From Sacculina carcini (taxonomy: Eukaryota; Arthropoda; Thecostraca; Sacculinidae): 64,000 nt of DNA. The notes below the pieces were generated by a model. The model saw nothing but the letters and a program-made list of their open reading frames with translations, was not told the DNA's origin and made no database searches. Both the position numbers and the translations under genes were made by a program. The DNA lies in the NCBI GenBank assembly GCA_916048095.2, contig OU696571.1, forward strand, positions 9,899,449 to 9,963,448, read 5' to 3'. Position 1 is the stretch's first letter. Every line of letters begins with the position of its first letter. Positions 1 through 11,420 of the stretch are shown here, piece by piece.

Positions 1-433
1 TATGTTGGAACAGATACGACTCGATTCAATAAATTGTAAAGTAAACGACAAGAAAACATGCGTGAATTAAAATGTCCGTTATTCCACGCTGATATAGATT
101 TCGTGTTGAATCCTCGGCGCAAAATCGGCGGAACGCATCGGTTTCGCAAAATCCACATACTGTATACACAATTTGGTTAAACTGACACTATAAGCACATA
201 ACCATATTGACATGGTCTACCAATTCAATCGCCCGAAGACATGTATATATGGTGTACATTATACATCAAATACTAGCAAGTCGACCAAATTAACTAAAAC
301 AAGAGTGAAGCATGTTGTTGTAGTGAAGCATGATTCCTACATGCAGCCTGTGAAGACTCAATAGCAGCGTCACTTGCGAGAACAATATATCCCCGTTTGT
401 GGACGGTTTTCCTAGCAGAACTTTGACCTGTTG
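1..433. other. unassigned AT-rich sequence
   Basis: No coding frame, terminal repeat or RNA gene could be supported here. Open frames are short and unlike known families. It may be more decayed transposon. Confidence 0.4.
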
Positions 434-1290
434 TTACACATATGAGACATAATCAGATTTGTGACTTCTGGAATATGATGCTTCCTCCGAGCATGCATTG
501 ATACACGAAAATGTATACATTAGCATATGCGAATATATACATATATACGTAAGTATGCATACAGATATTTCACTGTATATATTTGATTTGCATTCAAGTA
601 TTAATACACATATTTGCACATTATACATACTAGTGTTGGAATAATTATTTCTAATTTTTTTATATAATAAAAAATGATAGAGTTGATCGACTAAGGATGA
701 GGCCAGTCTAAGCACTGGAATAAAATTACGACTATAGAGTCGGTAGGGATTCATCAATGAGGAACACCAGTGAAGCATGCATCTCTGTGCGCGTCATATT
801 TATGATAGTTCAGAAGGATATGTTTGATGGGAAGATTAGTAGGACATAGGTTGCATAGGGGAACGCTGCAGTATATGACTATGTGAAAATCTTGTATGAC
901 CTATCAGGAGTCTTGTGAGAGCTATCACTAGACTTCAACGATATAGAGGACTATATTTTTGTTGATGAGCCAAACAAAAAGAAAGTCCGTGTCGAGTGTC
1001 TGTCTATTTGTTTAAGAAATGAAATATAATAATTATGAATATGGTGGCAGAGAGCAAGACAGGTCAAAGAGAGGAAAGGTTGGATGAGAGATAATAGACA
1101 ATTGGCCCTTAGCAGCATTGCCAGCAAGTTCATTACCAGGGATACCTTGTTGGTTGGAAACCGACAGGAAGTGCACCTCAGACGTTCGCTGGATTTGCTT
1201 CTGCAGTGGGATACACTGTCTTGATTGATAGTTTGTGGGATCAGAATGATTTAAGAGCAGATTTAGAGACAAAGCCTATAGCAGTTGGCG
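434..1290 (-). pseudogene. decayed LINE C-terminal part (RNase H-like remnant)
   Basis: A minus-strand frame near 1130-1160 reads GIPGNELAGNAAK, matching the conserved RNase H stretch (xGIxGNExAD-xAA) found at the C-terminus of I-, R1- and Loa-type LINEs. It is followed, still on the minus strand, by weakly similar sequence down to about 434 with frame changes. No reverse transcriptase is visible nearby, so only a 3' portion remains. Boundaries are vague. The family-level call rests on this single motif. Confidence 0.35.
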
Positions 1291-1361
1291 ATATGCCGAT
1301 ATGTATTATTATTTTCAGGGATTAGTTGTCGAAAGATTATACGTTGACGTAAGAGCAAACA

Positions 1362-4011
1362 TTGGATATCAGTCGTACGTTTGAAGCAAATCAGGCTCAC
1401 GTTGCTACATTTCAGAGAGATTCTCAGTCAATGAATGCTGTTAGATCGAAAAATCCTACTTCAAACAATGAAAAAAAACAGAGAAAAGATGTGTTTTCTG
1501 TGGAAAATCACACAGTCTTGATCGTCGTGCTTGCCCAGCGATGAAGGCATGTCATAACTCTCAAAAAATTGGTATTTCGCAGCAGTATGCAGGAGTAAAC
1601 GCAAGACTACAAATTTGTCATCACGCAGAGCGTTTCATGAAGTCTCTCACGATAGAACAGCAAATGATCCCCAGGGTGTGGGTGAATCACTAGAATTTTG
1701 TACTGTTTCCAGCGAAAACCAAAAAGAAGCTTTTGTTGATATTCAAGCCGAAGTTCCAGGCATGCGGAAAACGCATAAATTGAAAGCAAAAGTAGACACA
1801 GGCGCTGACGGTAATATTTTGCCATATAGGTGTATTAACATGATGCATTCATGTGTGAATATTGAGCAAGATGACACAAAAATTCAGGTTTATGGTGGCA
1901 TTCCTGTTGAACAGCGCGGGTATATTGTGATTAACTATATTTTCAATGTTATAACGATACTGCTTAAATTCACAATTCTGCGGCTTGATGGTCCGCTTTT
2001 GATTGGACTGCCTACATGTACAAAATGTGGACTGGTTCAATTTCACGAGAATATTTATCATGAATCGCAACACTCGAATGTACAGCTCTATGGTGTGCAG
2101 AGGGAGTTTTCTGATGTGTTTACAGGACTCGGATGCCTACCAGGCACATGCAAGTTGGATATTGATCCAAGTGTACCGGCAGTGGTTCACAATCCTCGAC
2201 AGTGCCCGATCAGCGTGCAGTACGAGCTGAAGGAGGAACTGCGGAGAATGGAGGAAATGGGTGTCATTGTTTCGATTTCTGAACCAATGGACTGAGTGTC
2301 CAGTATCACGATCACGCGAAACCCGAACGGTAATATACGTGTACGTCTAGACCCGAGAGATATAAATAAAGCGATTCGAAGACCACATCATAACTCCAAG
2401 AGAGGTAACACATGCCATGTCTGGGTCAAAAAAATTATCGAAACTTGACGTGAAATCCGGTTACTGGTCCATCAAACTGGACGAAGAATCGTGTAAATTG
2501 ACTATATTCAATAGTCCATCAGGCAGATATTGTTTCAAAATACCTTCGATATTTGTTGTTCGCAAGATATTTTTCAGATGCAGTTTGACAGAGTGCTGCA
2601 AGGACTTACTGGTGTCATCAACATCGCTGATGATATCGTCGTGTACGGACGAACTCAGGCGGAGCACGATGAACGACTCTACGCACTGTTAGAACGTGCT
2701 CGCGAAGCTGGCATTGTGTTGAACGCCAGCAAGTGTCGAATTGGTGTCAAAGAGGTGACATTTTTAGGCAATGTGTATTCATATGAAGGAATCAAGCCGG
2801 ATCCGAAAAAAGTGGATACAATAAAAAATATAAACGCTCCAAAAATCGCGCCGAACTGCAAACTTTTCTAGGAATGTGCAACTATCTTTCCAAGTATGTA
2901 GCGAATTTTTCAAAGAAAACTCACAATCTCAGAAAGTTGTTGAAACAAGATGCGGACTTTGCATGGAACGATATCCACGAGTATGATTTTGAGTGTCTCA
3001 AGAAAATGATAAGCTCTGAATCGGTATTGTCATATTACGACCCTAAAAAGGCAACCACAGTCGAAGTTGATGCTCCAAGTAGAGCTCTTGGTGCAGTGTT
3101 GCTACAGGATGGTAAACCTGTTGAGTTTGCATAAAAACACTGCCAGACATTGAGTCCCGTTACAGCAACATTGAAAGAGAATAGATAGCTATTGTGTACG
3201 CTTGTGAGAAGTTCCATGTTTATCTATATGGTCGTGAAGCTATCGTGATTACAGATCACACACCACTCCAAATGATTGTTCAGAAACCGATTTGCGATGC
3301 AACAGCGCGTCTCCAGAGAATGTTATTGCGTCTCAACGACTACAACATAAAAGTGCAGCATATACCGGGAAAATCTATGTACATATCGGATGCTCTATCT
3401 CGACTTTCAGTGACCAACAAACGTGACGAGGAACCTATCCAACTAGATGTCCGTGTCGGATTGGTAACCTCCTCTCCGTCCCGATTGGACGAACTTCGAC
3501 AGCACACCAAGCGAGATGACGAGTTGTCCGCTCTACAACGAGTAATACTGTCTGGTTGGCCTAAACGGAGGAAAAAGGTTCATCAAAATGAACGTCCATA
3601 TTGGAGTGTTCGTGATTCTCTTGTTATTGACGACGGATTGATACTGAAAGGTGACGCCACTGTCATACCATTTTCTCTTCGTAAATGGTATCTAGACAAA
3701 ATACATCAAGGCCATCAGGGTCTTGTCAAGATGAACCACCGGGCGCGAAATGCTGTCTTTTGGCCCAGTAATCGCCGAGTTATCGAGAAGCGTGTGGCGG
3801 AATGTCTACCGTGTCAGCATTCCAGACCATCCACCGGTGGTATAAAGATGATACCTGAACACCAACATCCGATACCCAGTGCAGCGTGGATTGATGTCAG
3901 CACAGATTTATTCCACCATAACGGTGCTGATTACATAATCATCGTGGATCATTACTCCAAATATTCATTCGTGGGTCGTCATATCGAGGTAACGACAAGA
4001 AAACATGTTAT
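1362..4011 (+). pseudogene. Ty3/gypsy retrotransposon A, gag-end to integrase (left part)
   Basis: Left part of a decayed gypsy element. In order: a gag zinc knuckle (CVFCGKSHSLDRRACP, about 1480-1535); a protease with DTGADG near 1795-1810; reverse transcriptase pieces (about 2090-2870) broken by stops and frameshifts, whose catalytic box reads IADD rather than YxDD; RNase H (about 2874-3400, ending IPGKSMYISDALSRL); and the integrase HHCC zinc finger (about 3690-3830, HQGLVKMNHRAR, CLPCQH). The integrase core begins at about 3890 (DLFHHNGADYIIIVDHYSKY) and stops abruptly at 4011, where a LINE is inserted. It resumes at 8751. At least four frame breaks make it inactive. No 5' LTR was recognised. 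Confidence 0.85.
4006..4011 (+). repeat. target-site duplication of LINE A, left copy
   Basis: The hexamer TGTTAT occurs here and again at 8745-8750. Removing one copy with everything between them rejoins the two halves of the gypsy integrase in the expected region. Confidence 0.7.
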
Positions 4012-4141
4012 GTTCACGAGGTGATGTCATGTTATGTTGATGTCCAGCCTTGTTCTTGTGGTCGCCGTGTGTGATTGTGTTTTCGTTCACTCATTCGTGT
4101 TATCTGTGTGCCGATCTGGGCGTCTTTCTGCCCATTTTGCT

Positions 4142-5268
4142 ATGTCTACACCACCCTCTGCAGCCAGCGAGTGTGCGTGTAAGTGTGGTGAGCCGGTGGG
4201 GGGATGCGTCTGTCATCAAGTGCAAGGGATGCGCCGGCATCTTTCACGTGTCGTGCGCCGCGCTGACCAACCCTGCGTATAACGCTATACGCAGGTACAA
4301 GCTCTTCTGGCTGTGCGAAGAGTGCAAAGACGAGTACCGCGCGTCCCGTCGCCCCTCACTAACCGTGGAGAGAGTGTCTGCGGTAATCGAGAGCCGACTG
4401 GAGACATTCCGCGCCTCTCTCCTTGGTGAAGCGAAGCCCGCCGACACCTTTGCGCCCTCAACCTCTGTCACAGAGCACGACCAGCCCATGAGTCATGCGT
4501 ACGCTCTAGTGCTAAAGAGCGAAGGAGCGGAGCCGGTGAAGGCAGACCGCCTGCAGTCGGCCCTTCGCACTGTACCGGTGGCCAAGTCTCGCCCAACAAA
4601 ATCTGGCGGTATGGTGCTGCACTGCTCCACTGAAGCCTCACCTAACATGGCAGCCAAGTCTCCGAACGAGCACTTGGCTGATGAACTGCATGTGGCTGTC
4701 ACAGGCAATTCTGCCTCTCGTCTCCCGCGAATCACTGTGGCAAACATTCAACCAATGTCACCTGAGGAAGTCATCAGCTCTTTGCGGCTGAAAAACTATC
4801 ATCTCGACTCAACTCAACTCACTCTCCTAGCGTCACAGATGAAACTGTTGTTCCAGACGAAGCCAAAAGACGGCCGCAAAAATGCCCTGATCGTCGTGTC
4901 TCCGTAGGTGCGCCAGCCGATTCGTGTCGCTGGCGACAGAGTGTGTGTAGGGTTGTGCAGCTGCCCGGTCTACGATCGGTACTGGGTGACTCGATGCTGG
5001 AAGTGTTCGGGTCCGGGCCACAAATCTGATCGCTGCCCATCAGCTACAGCAATGTGCGGTCACTGCGCTGGTGCCCACCTGTCGTCAGCCTGCCCTGACA
5101 AGAGCAAGTCAAAGTGCTCAAACTGCTGCCGTCATGGTAAACCTTCGGACCACTCTTCGTTTTCATCCTCCTGCTCCTCGTTCATTGCTGTGCAAAATTC
5201 TCTCCACCAGCGCACTATTGTGTCTTCCTCAGACTGTTCTGAATTTTCTCCTGTCACCGCTTCTTCCT
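4142..5268 (+). pseudogene. LINE A ORF1: PHD-like finger plus CCHC knuckles
   Basis: The likely start is the ATG at 4142 (MSTPPSAASECACKCGEPV). The frame shifts at a run of six G near 4199 and continues as IKCKGCAGIFHVSCAAL...FWLCEECK, a C4HC3-type PHD-like finger. An undistinguished middle region ends at a stop near 4907. Downstream are three knuckles: CWKCSGPGHKSDRCP, CGHCAGAHLSSACP and CSNCCRHG. PHD-like fingers are known in CR1-type ORF1 proteins and knuckles in I/Jockey-type ORF1, so the combination is notable. The inferred role is binding the element's own RNA. It is broken by one frameshift and one stop. Confidence 0.7.
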
Positions 5269-5429
5269 GACAACCCAAGCCTGACTCTTCTCTTCCTGAA
5301 ATACGCATTTCTGACTCTACAGCTATTGCTCAATCTTGTCATTCCTCACATCTGGTTTCCCTCGTATCCACCAATTCTGCTATTCCCAATCTGCTCATAT
5401 AACTCCCTTAGCCGTCACTAATTGTATTT

Positions 5430-6440
5430 CCTCCTCGGTTGGTCTGCTCAATATTCGGTCTGTACGTAATAAAGCTAAATTTGTCAATAATGTCACTCTC
5501 TATCACAACTTCTCACTCTTTTTTCTCGCCGATACCTGGCTTTTTGACAGCGACGTTTAATCGTTTTCCGCCCAACTTCCACTTTCATTTAACTTCCGGC
5601 ATGTGTGTCGCGATCTCGCATCTTCTCGAAAATCTTGCGGTGGTGGTGTAGGTCACTGTTTATCACTGTTCTTTATCACTTATATCTACTCTATAATTTC
5701 CTTGTAGATCCTTTGAATACGCTGCATTCTCGCTTTCTCTTCCTTCACACCCTAAATTAGGTATTCTATTGTTATATCGACACGATCACACTGTCACATC
5801 CTCAGTATTTCTATCTGGATTTGATACACTGCTATATTTCTTCTCTGATACTTTCTCCCATAATTTGATTGTTCCAGGTGATTTTAATTTCTGAATTGAC
5901 TCACCATCTCATGCGCATGTTTTTGATTTTTTAACTCTGCTCAATTCATGGGATCTTTCCGTTATGAACCGCAGTGCTACTCACCTATCCGGTCATACCC
6001 TCGACCTTGTGATCTGTACGCACTCCTCCAGGCTGTTTCTCCTCGATACATTCACTCACCCCCCTGATTCTCTCATATCTGATCATAGCCTCATCACATT
6101 TTGTCTCTCTCTTCCTTCACCTTCTAAACCTTCTTCCACATCACTGACGCTTCGTGATTACAAAAAATGTGATCCTTTATTCTTTTGTATTTTGGATACA
6201 TCTATTCTGAATCACTCAAACTTTGTTACTCCATCACTCATCCTCCCCAAGTATATATCCGACTCTCTCTCCATGATCAATCATCATATCTTACCTTTGC
6301 GCTTACATCACTTTCGCTCTAGATCTCTTCCTCCTACCTGGTGGTCGTCCGATCTATCCCGCTTGCGTTCAGAATGCAGAGCCCGTGAGCGTCTCTTGGC
6401 GGTGCTTTCGCTCTTCTTCATCATGGTTCTCTTTCTGTAG
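5430..6440 (+). pseudogene. LINE A ORF2 N-terminal endonuclease region (decayed)
   Basis: LLNIRSVRNKAKFVNN (about 5450-5500) is the typical N-terminal motif of apurinic-type LINE endonucleases. Near 5985-6110 the frame gives SGHTLDLVICTH and then ISDHSLITF, the C-terminal endonuclease motifs including the SDH box. Intervening frames are broken. In active elements this domain nicks target DNA to prime reverse transcription. Confidence 0.75.
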
Positions 6441-6607
6441 TGTACGCAACTCTTTATCTGTGATTGCTTTGTCAAAATCTATTTTCTATCGTTTCATCTC
6501 GCTCACGATGGATGACTCTGAAAACTATTTCTGGTAGCTCTTCTAAGTCATCTTTCTCAATATCTGCCAGTGAATTCGCCTAATTTTTCCCTTTTAAAAT
6601 TGCATCC

Positions 6608-8240
6608 TTGCAATCCAAATTACCCACTAGCACTTTCCCTCTCCAATATCCTCCTTGCCTTAGCACTGTCTCCTCAATTTCCTCGATTGCTCCGTCTACC
6701 ACATCACGTTTTCTTACCAAACTTCAGAGGTCTAAATGTCCCACTGACCCCATACAATTTTCTGCTCTCTCTGATGCTATTATACTCCTTACTCCGCTTT
6801 TCACATATATGGTTAACTCTTCTTTCCTTCACGGTAAATTCTTAGCTTCCAAACATGCCACTATACTGCCGATTCTAAAAAAATCAAATCTTAATCCCAC
6901 TCTTCCATGTAACTATCATCCAATTTCTATTCTATATCTGTCCTCCAAGCTTCTAGAGCCTGCCATCCTTGTTCAATTACGGCCTATAATCTTGCCTGTT
7001 CTCGATCCTTGCCAATGTGGTTTTGTATCTCAGCACTCTACCGAAACACTTCTTCTCTGCCTCGCCAATGATCTATTCTCAAATTTTTCATTTGGAAATT
7101 CCGTGCTTCTGATTTCCTCAGATTTTTCTGCTGCCTTCGATCTAGTCAACCACGAAATCTTATGTTGCGATCTTGCTCATCTAGACCTCACATCTACTGC
7201 ACTTTCTCTCCTCACCTCTTATCTAAACGATCGTTCCTATGCTGTTCGCAATAATGCGGCTATATCGTGCGACTTTCCTCTCACTTCTGGGGTTCCACAA
7301 GGCTCGCTTATTGGTCCTTCACTTTTCAACTTATACGTATCATCCCTTTGTCCTATTCTCCGCAGCTATCCAGTTTCATTTCACGTATACGCTGACAACA
7401 TCCAACTATATTTTCCTCTTTCTCCTCATTCTTCAAATTTGGTCTCTATGCTGCTCACCCAGATTTCTTCTTGGGGTGCTTCACGTAAACTTGTTCTCAA
7501 CCCTGACAAAACAGAATATCTAGTCTTTCACCCTCCTCGAATTTCCCCTCATTCTATCAACCTTCCGCTAGCCAATCAAATAAAAATAAATAAAATAAAA
7601 TAAATACAAAATAAAATAAAATCAAATAAAATCAAATAGCTATCAAAGGCGCAATTTGGATGTCTTGTTCGATACTAACCTTTCTTTCTCGACTAATTTT
7701 TCTCAGCTTACCCGCTCGTGCCGCTTTTTACTCCGACAATTATACCCTATTCGTTCGTCGATTGATGTCTCATCCGCTAGTCTTCTGGTTAACTCCTATA
7801 TCTTTTCTAAGATCGACTATTGCAACTCGCTCTTCTTCCATCTTCCCTTGAAATCTATCCGCCAACTCCAAGCAGTGATCAACCTTGCTTGTCGGTTTGC
7901 ACTGAGGCTTCCTCCGCGAACCCCCACTTCGGTGCATATCCGGCAGCTCAGTTGGTTACCTGCTATTTCTCGTATCCGCTATAAGGTATGTTGTCTGGTC
8001 TTCAACCTTATCCACTCTCCCTCTTCTTCATATCTCCGTTCCCTATTGACTCTCAATAATCGCACATCTTGTCGCATTCCTGTGCCATTAGTCTGTCCTG
8101 CTCTTAATCAATCTTCTTGGTCGTCCAAATCTTTTTATTTCTCTGCTCCTCGTATCTAAAACTCGCTTCCATCTTACCTTCACCACAAGTCTTCATTCCG
8201 ATCCTTTTCTGCTGATCTTCATAAATATATTCTCACTAGT
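6608..8240 (+). pseudogene. LINE A ORF2 reverse transcriptase
   Basis: A long frame (6608-7603) covers the fingers and palm: FSAAFDLVNHEIL, SGVPQGSLIGPSLFNLYVSSL, and HVYADNIQLYF at the catalytic box, where the second Asp of YADD is Asn. At 7573-7638 an A-rich microsatellite interrupts the frame. The thumb resumes at 7656 (DTNLSFSTNFSQL) and ends with WSSKSFYFSAPRI. The catalytic change and the microsatellite both indicate inactivity. Confidence 0.85.
7573..7638 (+). repeat. A-rich microsatellite (AAATA/AAATC-like)
   Basis: About 65 bp of imperfect AAAATA/AAATCA pentamer-hexamer repeats sit inside the LINE A reverse transcriptase, between the palm and the thumb. Other copies of this LINE family have no such stretch here, so it is a later local gain. 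Confidence 0.8.
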
Positions 8241-8750
8241 TCTCATGATGATTGAATGTATGATTTGACTTTGGTCATATGTGTGTTGTTCGTGCTGATC
8301 GTCCTGTGTTGTACCATCGTTGTTCTAGCTTGATATTTGTCTTTTAATCACTGTATCTGCTTTCGTTGCTGCGAATTATCTGCTTTCGTTGCTGCGTCAA
8401 GTTTTTGCGTCTCTTGCATTCGTCCTTGTCTGGTCAGGCTTCGCCCTGCTACTGGTAACCGTGTAACTCCAGTACAACCAGATTCATGGTCGAGTTGTCG
8501 GCGGCTGAACCGAGCCGGTTCTGCAGTGAGGAGGGTGGCTAGACACCCGACAGGAAAAAAACAAGACCTGTTTCAAGGGCGGATGAGCTATATGATAGCC
8601 AACGGCCATCCAGCATGTTCCAGTTTGCAAACGTGTTTTCATTTTTCTATTTGTGCCTACTCCCTGCTCGGTGTGATGTTCCTGTCGGTTTTATCTTTTT
8701 CGCGCCTGCGAATAAATTTGTGTACTATATTAAATATATGTTGTTGTTAT

Positions 8751-9420
8751 CAACATCCTTGCTAAATTGTTTTCGGAGCAGGGTTCTCCACAAGCTCTAT
8801 ATAGCGACAATGGTCCCCAGTTTTCCAGCAAGGACTTCGAACATTTAACTAGAGCTTTGGAGTTTCGCCATGTTACATCGTCACCTCATTATGCTCAAAG
8901 CAATGGCCTTGCCGAAAAACATGTGAGAGCAGTGAAAGAGCTGATGAAAAAATGTCACACTCGTGCTGAGTTCTATGCCGGAATGCGGACACTTCGCTCC
9001 ACTCCGATCGACGGTAATGTGGCATCTCCAGCCGAGCCGTTGTTTGGTCGCCACATAGACATCCTACCACGATATGCCAAACGCGGTGATGCAGAGGCCA
9101 AAACCCTTCTGGAGAATCGGCGTGAACGGGAGAGATTCTTTCACAACTCTCGCTCCCGACGTCCTTCACCACCCTCCAGTTTCTCACCAGGTGATCGCGT
9201 GTATACCAGAGACTGTCAAACGAAGTCGTGGCAGCCAGCGACCGTGGTCGGCAGTCATTATTGTCCGGCGTCGTACCTGATACGGAGATCAAACGGTGTC
9301 ACAGCTGAGGGAGACGCGAATGATCAACCAAACGAGCGGTCCGGACAGAGCGCAAAGTTCCCTCTGATCCGTCGAAGCGCAGCGCACATTCGACAGCCAT
9401 ATCGTAATATGATATGTAAT
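8751..9420 (+). pseudogene. Ty3/gypsy retrotransposon A, integrase (right part)
   Basis: Continuation of the integrase core after the LINE. It includes LYSDNGPQFSS (second catalytic Asp), HYAQSNGLAEKHV (the conserved SNG-xxE stretch with the catalytic Glu) and a C-terminal part with GDRVYTRDCQTKSWQPATV. It ends at about 9415 in repeated ATATGATATG-like sequence. A TATAAA near 9466 could belong to a decayed 3' LTR, but no matching 5' LTR was seen. Confidence 0.85.
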
Positions 9421-9624
9421 ATGATATGATATGGGATGTAATATGATATATTTGTCGTTTTCATTATATAAAGTCATTGTGTGTGTCAAGGGACGCGAGA
9501 GTTGCGAAAGATAATTGTGTGTGGTTCCGCGTGCGAATATAGCGAATGTTTCTTTATCTGGTCTCGATTTCAGAAACATAATTATACAGTCTGGATAAAG
9601 CATGGGAGAAACAGGAATAAAAAA
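9421..9624. other. possible decayed 3' LTR region of gypsy A
   Basis: AT-rich sequence with a TATAAA-like box near 9466, lying between the end of gypsy integrase and the TTAA of the next element. No paired LTR could be found, so this is only a positional inference. Confidence 0.25.
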
Positions 9625-9654
9625 TTAACACTAGAAGGACCGGAGCCGTCAATT

Positions 9655-9983
9655 AAAGGTTAAATACCCAAGTGGCAGCAGCTACACGGGAAGAAGCCGA
9701 AGCTTATGAACACACAGGAGTGACCCGTGCATCTCGCTCACACCGCAGAACCGACCCTCTCCACGCTGGCGCCACAAGGACGTAAGACGTATTAGAGAGG
9801 ACCACCTCCCCAGAATGCATGACACAACACATAACTGAAACCTGGTACCATCATTTTCTGCTAGGTGGACAGGGGCTGTGGGATTGCAGAATTCGCCCAA
9901 TGAAATTCTGCTCCGCCGGGTTTCGAACCACGGACCTCCCGCTTGTGAGGCGGGTGTGCTAACAACTACACAACAGAGTCCAC
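9655..9983 (-). mobile_element. tRNA-derived SINE
   Basis: About 329 bp inserted in the outer piggyBac-like element between two AATT copies (9651-9654 and 9984-9987). The 5' end on the minus strand is tRNA-like, with a box A resembling TGTAGTTGTTAGCACA and a perfect box B (GGTTCGAAACC). The remaining body is not recognised. The layout (tRNA head with internal pol III promoter, unrelated body, short A/T tail near 9655) defines a SINE. The LINE that mobilises it could not be matched. Confidence 0.65.
9911..9981 (-). pseudogene. tRNA-Val(CAC)-like SINE head
   Basis: The anticodon arm CCCGC-CTCACAA-GCGGG is perfect with anticodon CAC, and D-arm and T-loop consensus bases are present. The T stem has mismatches and the acceptor ends do not pair well. 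It is therefore a SINE head and not a working tRNA gene. Confidence 0.6.
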
Positions 9984-10136
9984 AATTGACAGCTATTCAA
10001 ATTCCAGTCTCAAATATCGTTTCACTGGTTAGAGTTACATAATTGTATTTTCCTGACTTATATTTCTTGGTAAAATAAACATATTGACAAAATATTACTT
10101 GTCTAGCATTAATAGTTATTTCTATGAAAACAAAAC

Positions 10137-11073
10137 TACCTAGAAGGACCAGAGCCGTCAATTGACGGCTGTCATTTGGGATGACTTTTTTCGGTAATTT
10201 TTTCCCGAAACTATTCAACAGTAATTGTATTCGAATAATTTAAACAACGCTAAACCTAATGGTGCTCTAATGGTAATCTAAGATGATTATAATGTAAATA
10301 ATTTTAAGGGGCGTAAATTTGAATTACAAAGTACAAGTTTACCGTATCATGAAACATGGGCATGTTTCTTTTTCCGCATTATTGCACAAAGTCAGTGCTG
10401 TTATATTGAGCTAGACCAACGACAATGCTCAAAACTAGATTACCTCAAAATTGTACACTTTCACTATGCTACCAAGCCTACAAATCAATATACAATACTA
10501 GAGTACGCCCGGTGCAGTCTGAAACATGTCTGGAGCACCAAGTTGCAGGTGATTTTCTTGCATGCACACCTCTATTATGCATGGGCGTATTCGCCAAATA
10601 TACCCTTATTGACTAAACGAATTCACTAAATCTGTACTGTTATAGCAGTCAAAACGCCGATTGACGACTGCGGTTCTTCCCGGTTCTGCGGTTCTTCCCG
10701 GTATGATTTTTTGCTGTAAAATATTGAGTAAAGTGTAACATGATTATATCATTTGATAGAACGCAAAAAGATATTTCCAAAGGTTGTTGTCAGATTGTCA
10801 TGAATATTATTTAACGCGACCCAATAATTAAAATGTACACACTTTGTCTATTTTTTCAACAGGGAATATTAAAATTGACCTCACAGGACCAAAACTATTT
10901 TATATCTCAATTAAAATTAACACCATTGAATTCATAGCTGGCTAAACCATAAAAACAGTATATTTACAACGAATTTTTGCAAAACAATTGTCAATAAAGC
11001 AGTCCTTAATTGACAGCCGTCAATTGACGACACCGATCCTTCTAAGTAGTTCAATTTTTCGGTTATTCTAGTG
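10137..11073. repeat. second copy of the same piggyBac-like family
   Basis: A second left-type terminus (CTAGAAGGACCAGAGCC) occurs near 10139 and a right-type terminus (GATCCTTCTAAGTAG ... TTCTAGTG) ends at 11073, followed by TTAA. Sequence after 11078 resembles the interior near 10725-10800, supporting two related copies. The left side lacks a TTAA, so the boundaries and the exact order of insertion are uncertain. Confidence 0.45.
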
Positions 11074-11420
11074 TTAATTATTACTTAGCATGTTTACTTT
11101 AATTATATCGTTAGATAGAACATAAAAATATATTTCAAATGGTGGTTGTTAAATTGACATAACCGTTATATTAACCCATTAACCGGCGACCATAAAATTA
11201 ATGAAGTTGGCTAACTGAAATTAGTTATTTTTTTGTATAGTTAGGTTCATTATACATGGTGAAATACGAAAACAAAATTTAATATGTTATTTCTAGGATT
11301 TTCAGGGTGATCTAAAAATAGATCACTGCCGGAGAGCGCCGTAAGGTACACCGCGTATAGTGGGTGTATTTCAAATGTAATTTATTTTTCAATAGATTGT
11401 CTGCACGCTGTGATCTAACA

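Larger units (their letters stand above)
4012..8744 (+). mobile_element. CR1/L2-like LINE A, near full length, inside gypsy A
   Basis: A 4.73 kb non-LTR retrotransposon inserted in the gypsy integrase and flanked by TGTTAT. It has an ORF1 with a PHD-like finger and CCHC knuckles (about 4142-5268) and an ORF2 with endonuclease traces followed by reverse transcriptase (about 5430-8240). The 3' end runs into TTG-type repeats just before the duplication. ORF2 is strongly pyrimidine-rich on the coding strand, as in the other copies of this family in the window (near 23, 25, 31.5, 33-36 and 38.5 kb). Many frameshifts make it inactive. Confidence 0.85.

Noticed and set aside
9911..9981. Functional tRNA-Val gene
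   Set aside because: The acceptor and T stems do not pair, and it sits at the head of a 329-bp insert with a target duplication, as in a SINE.
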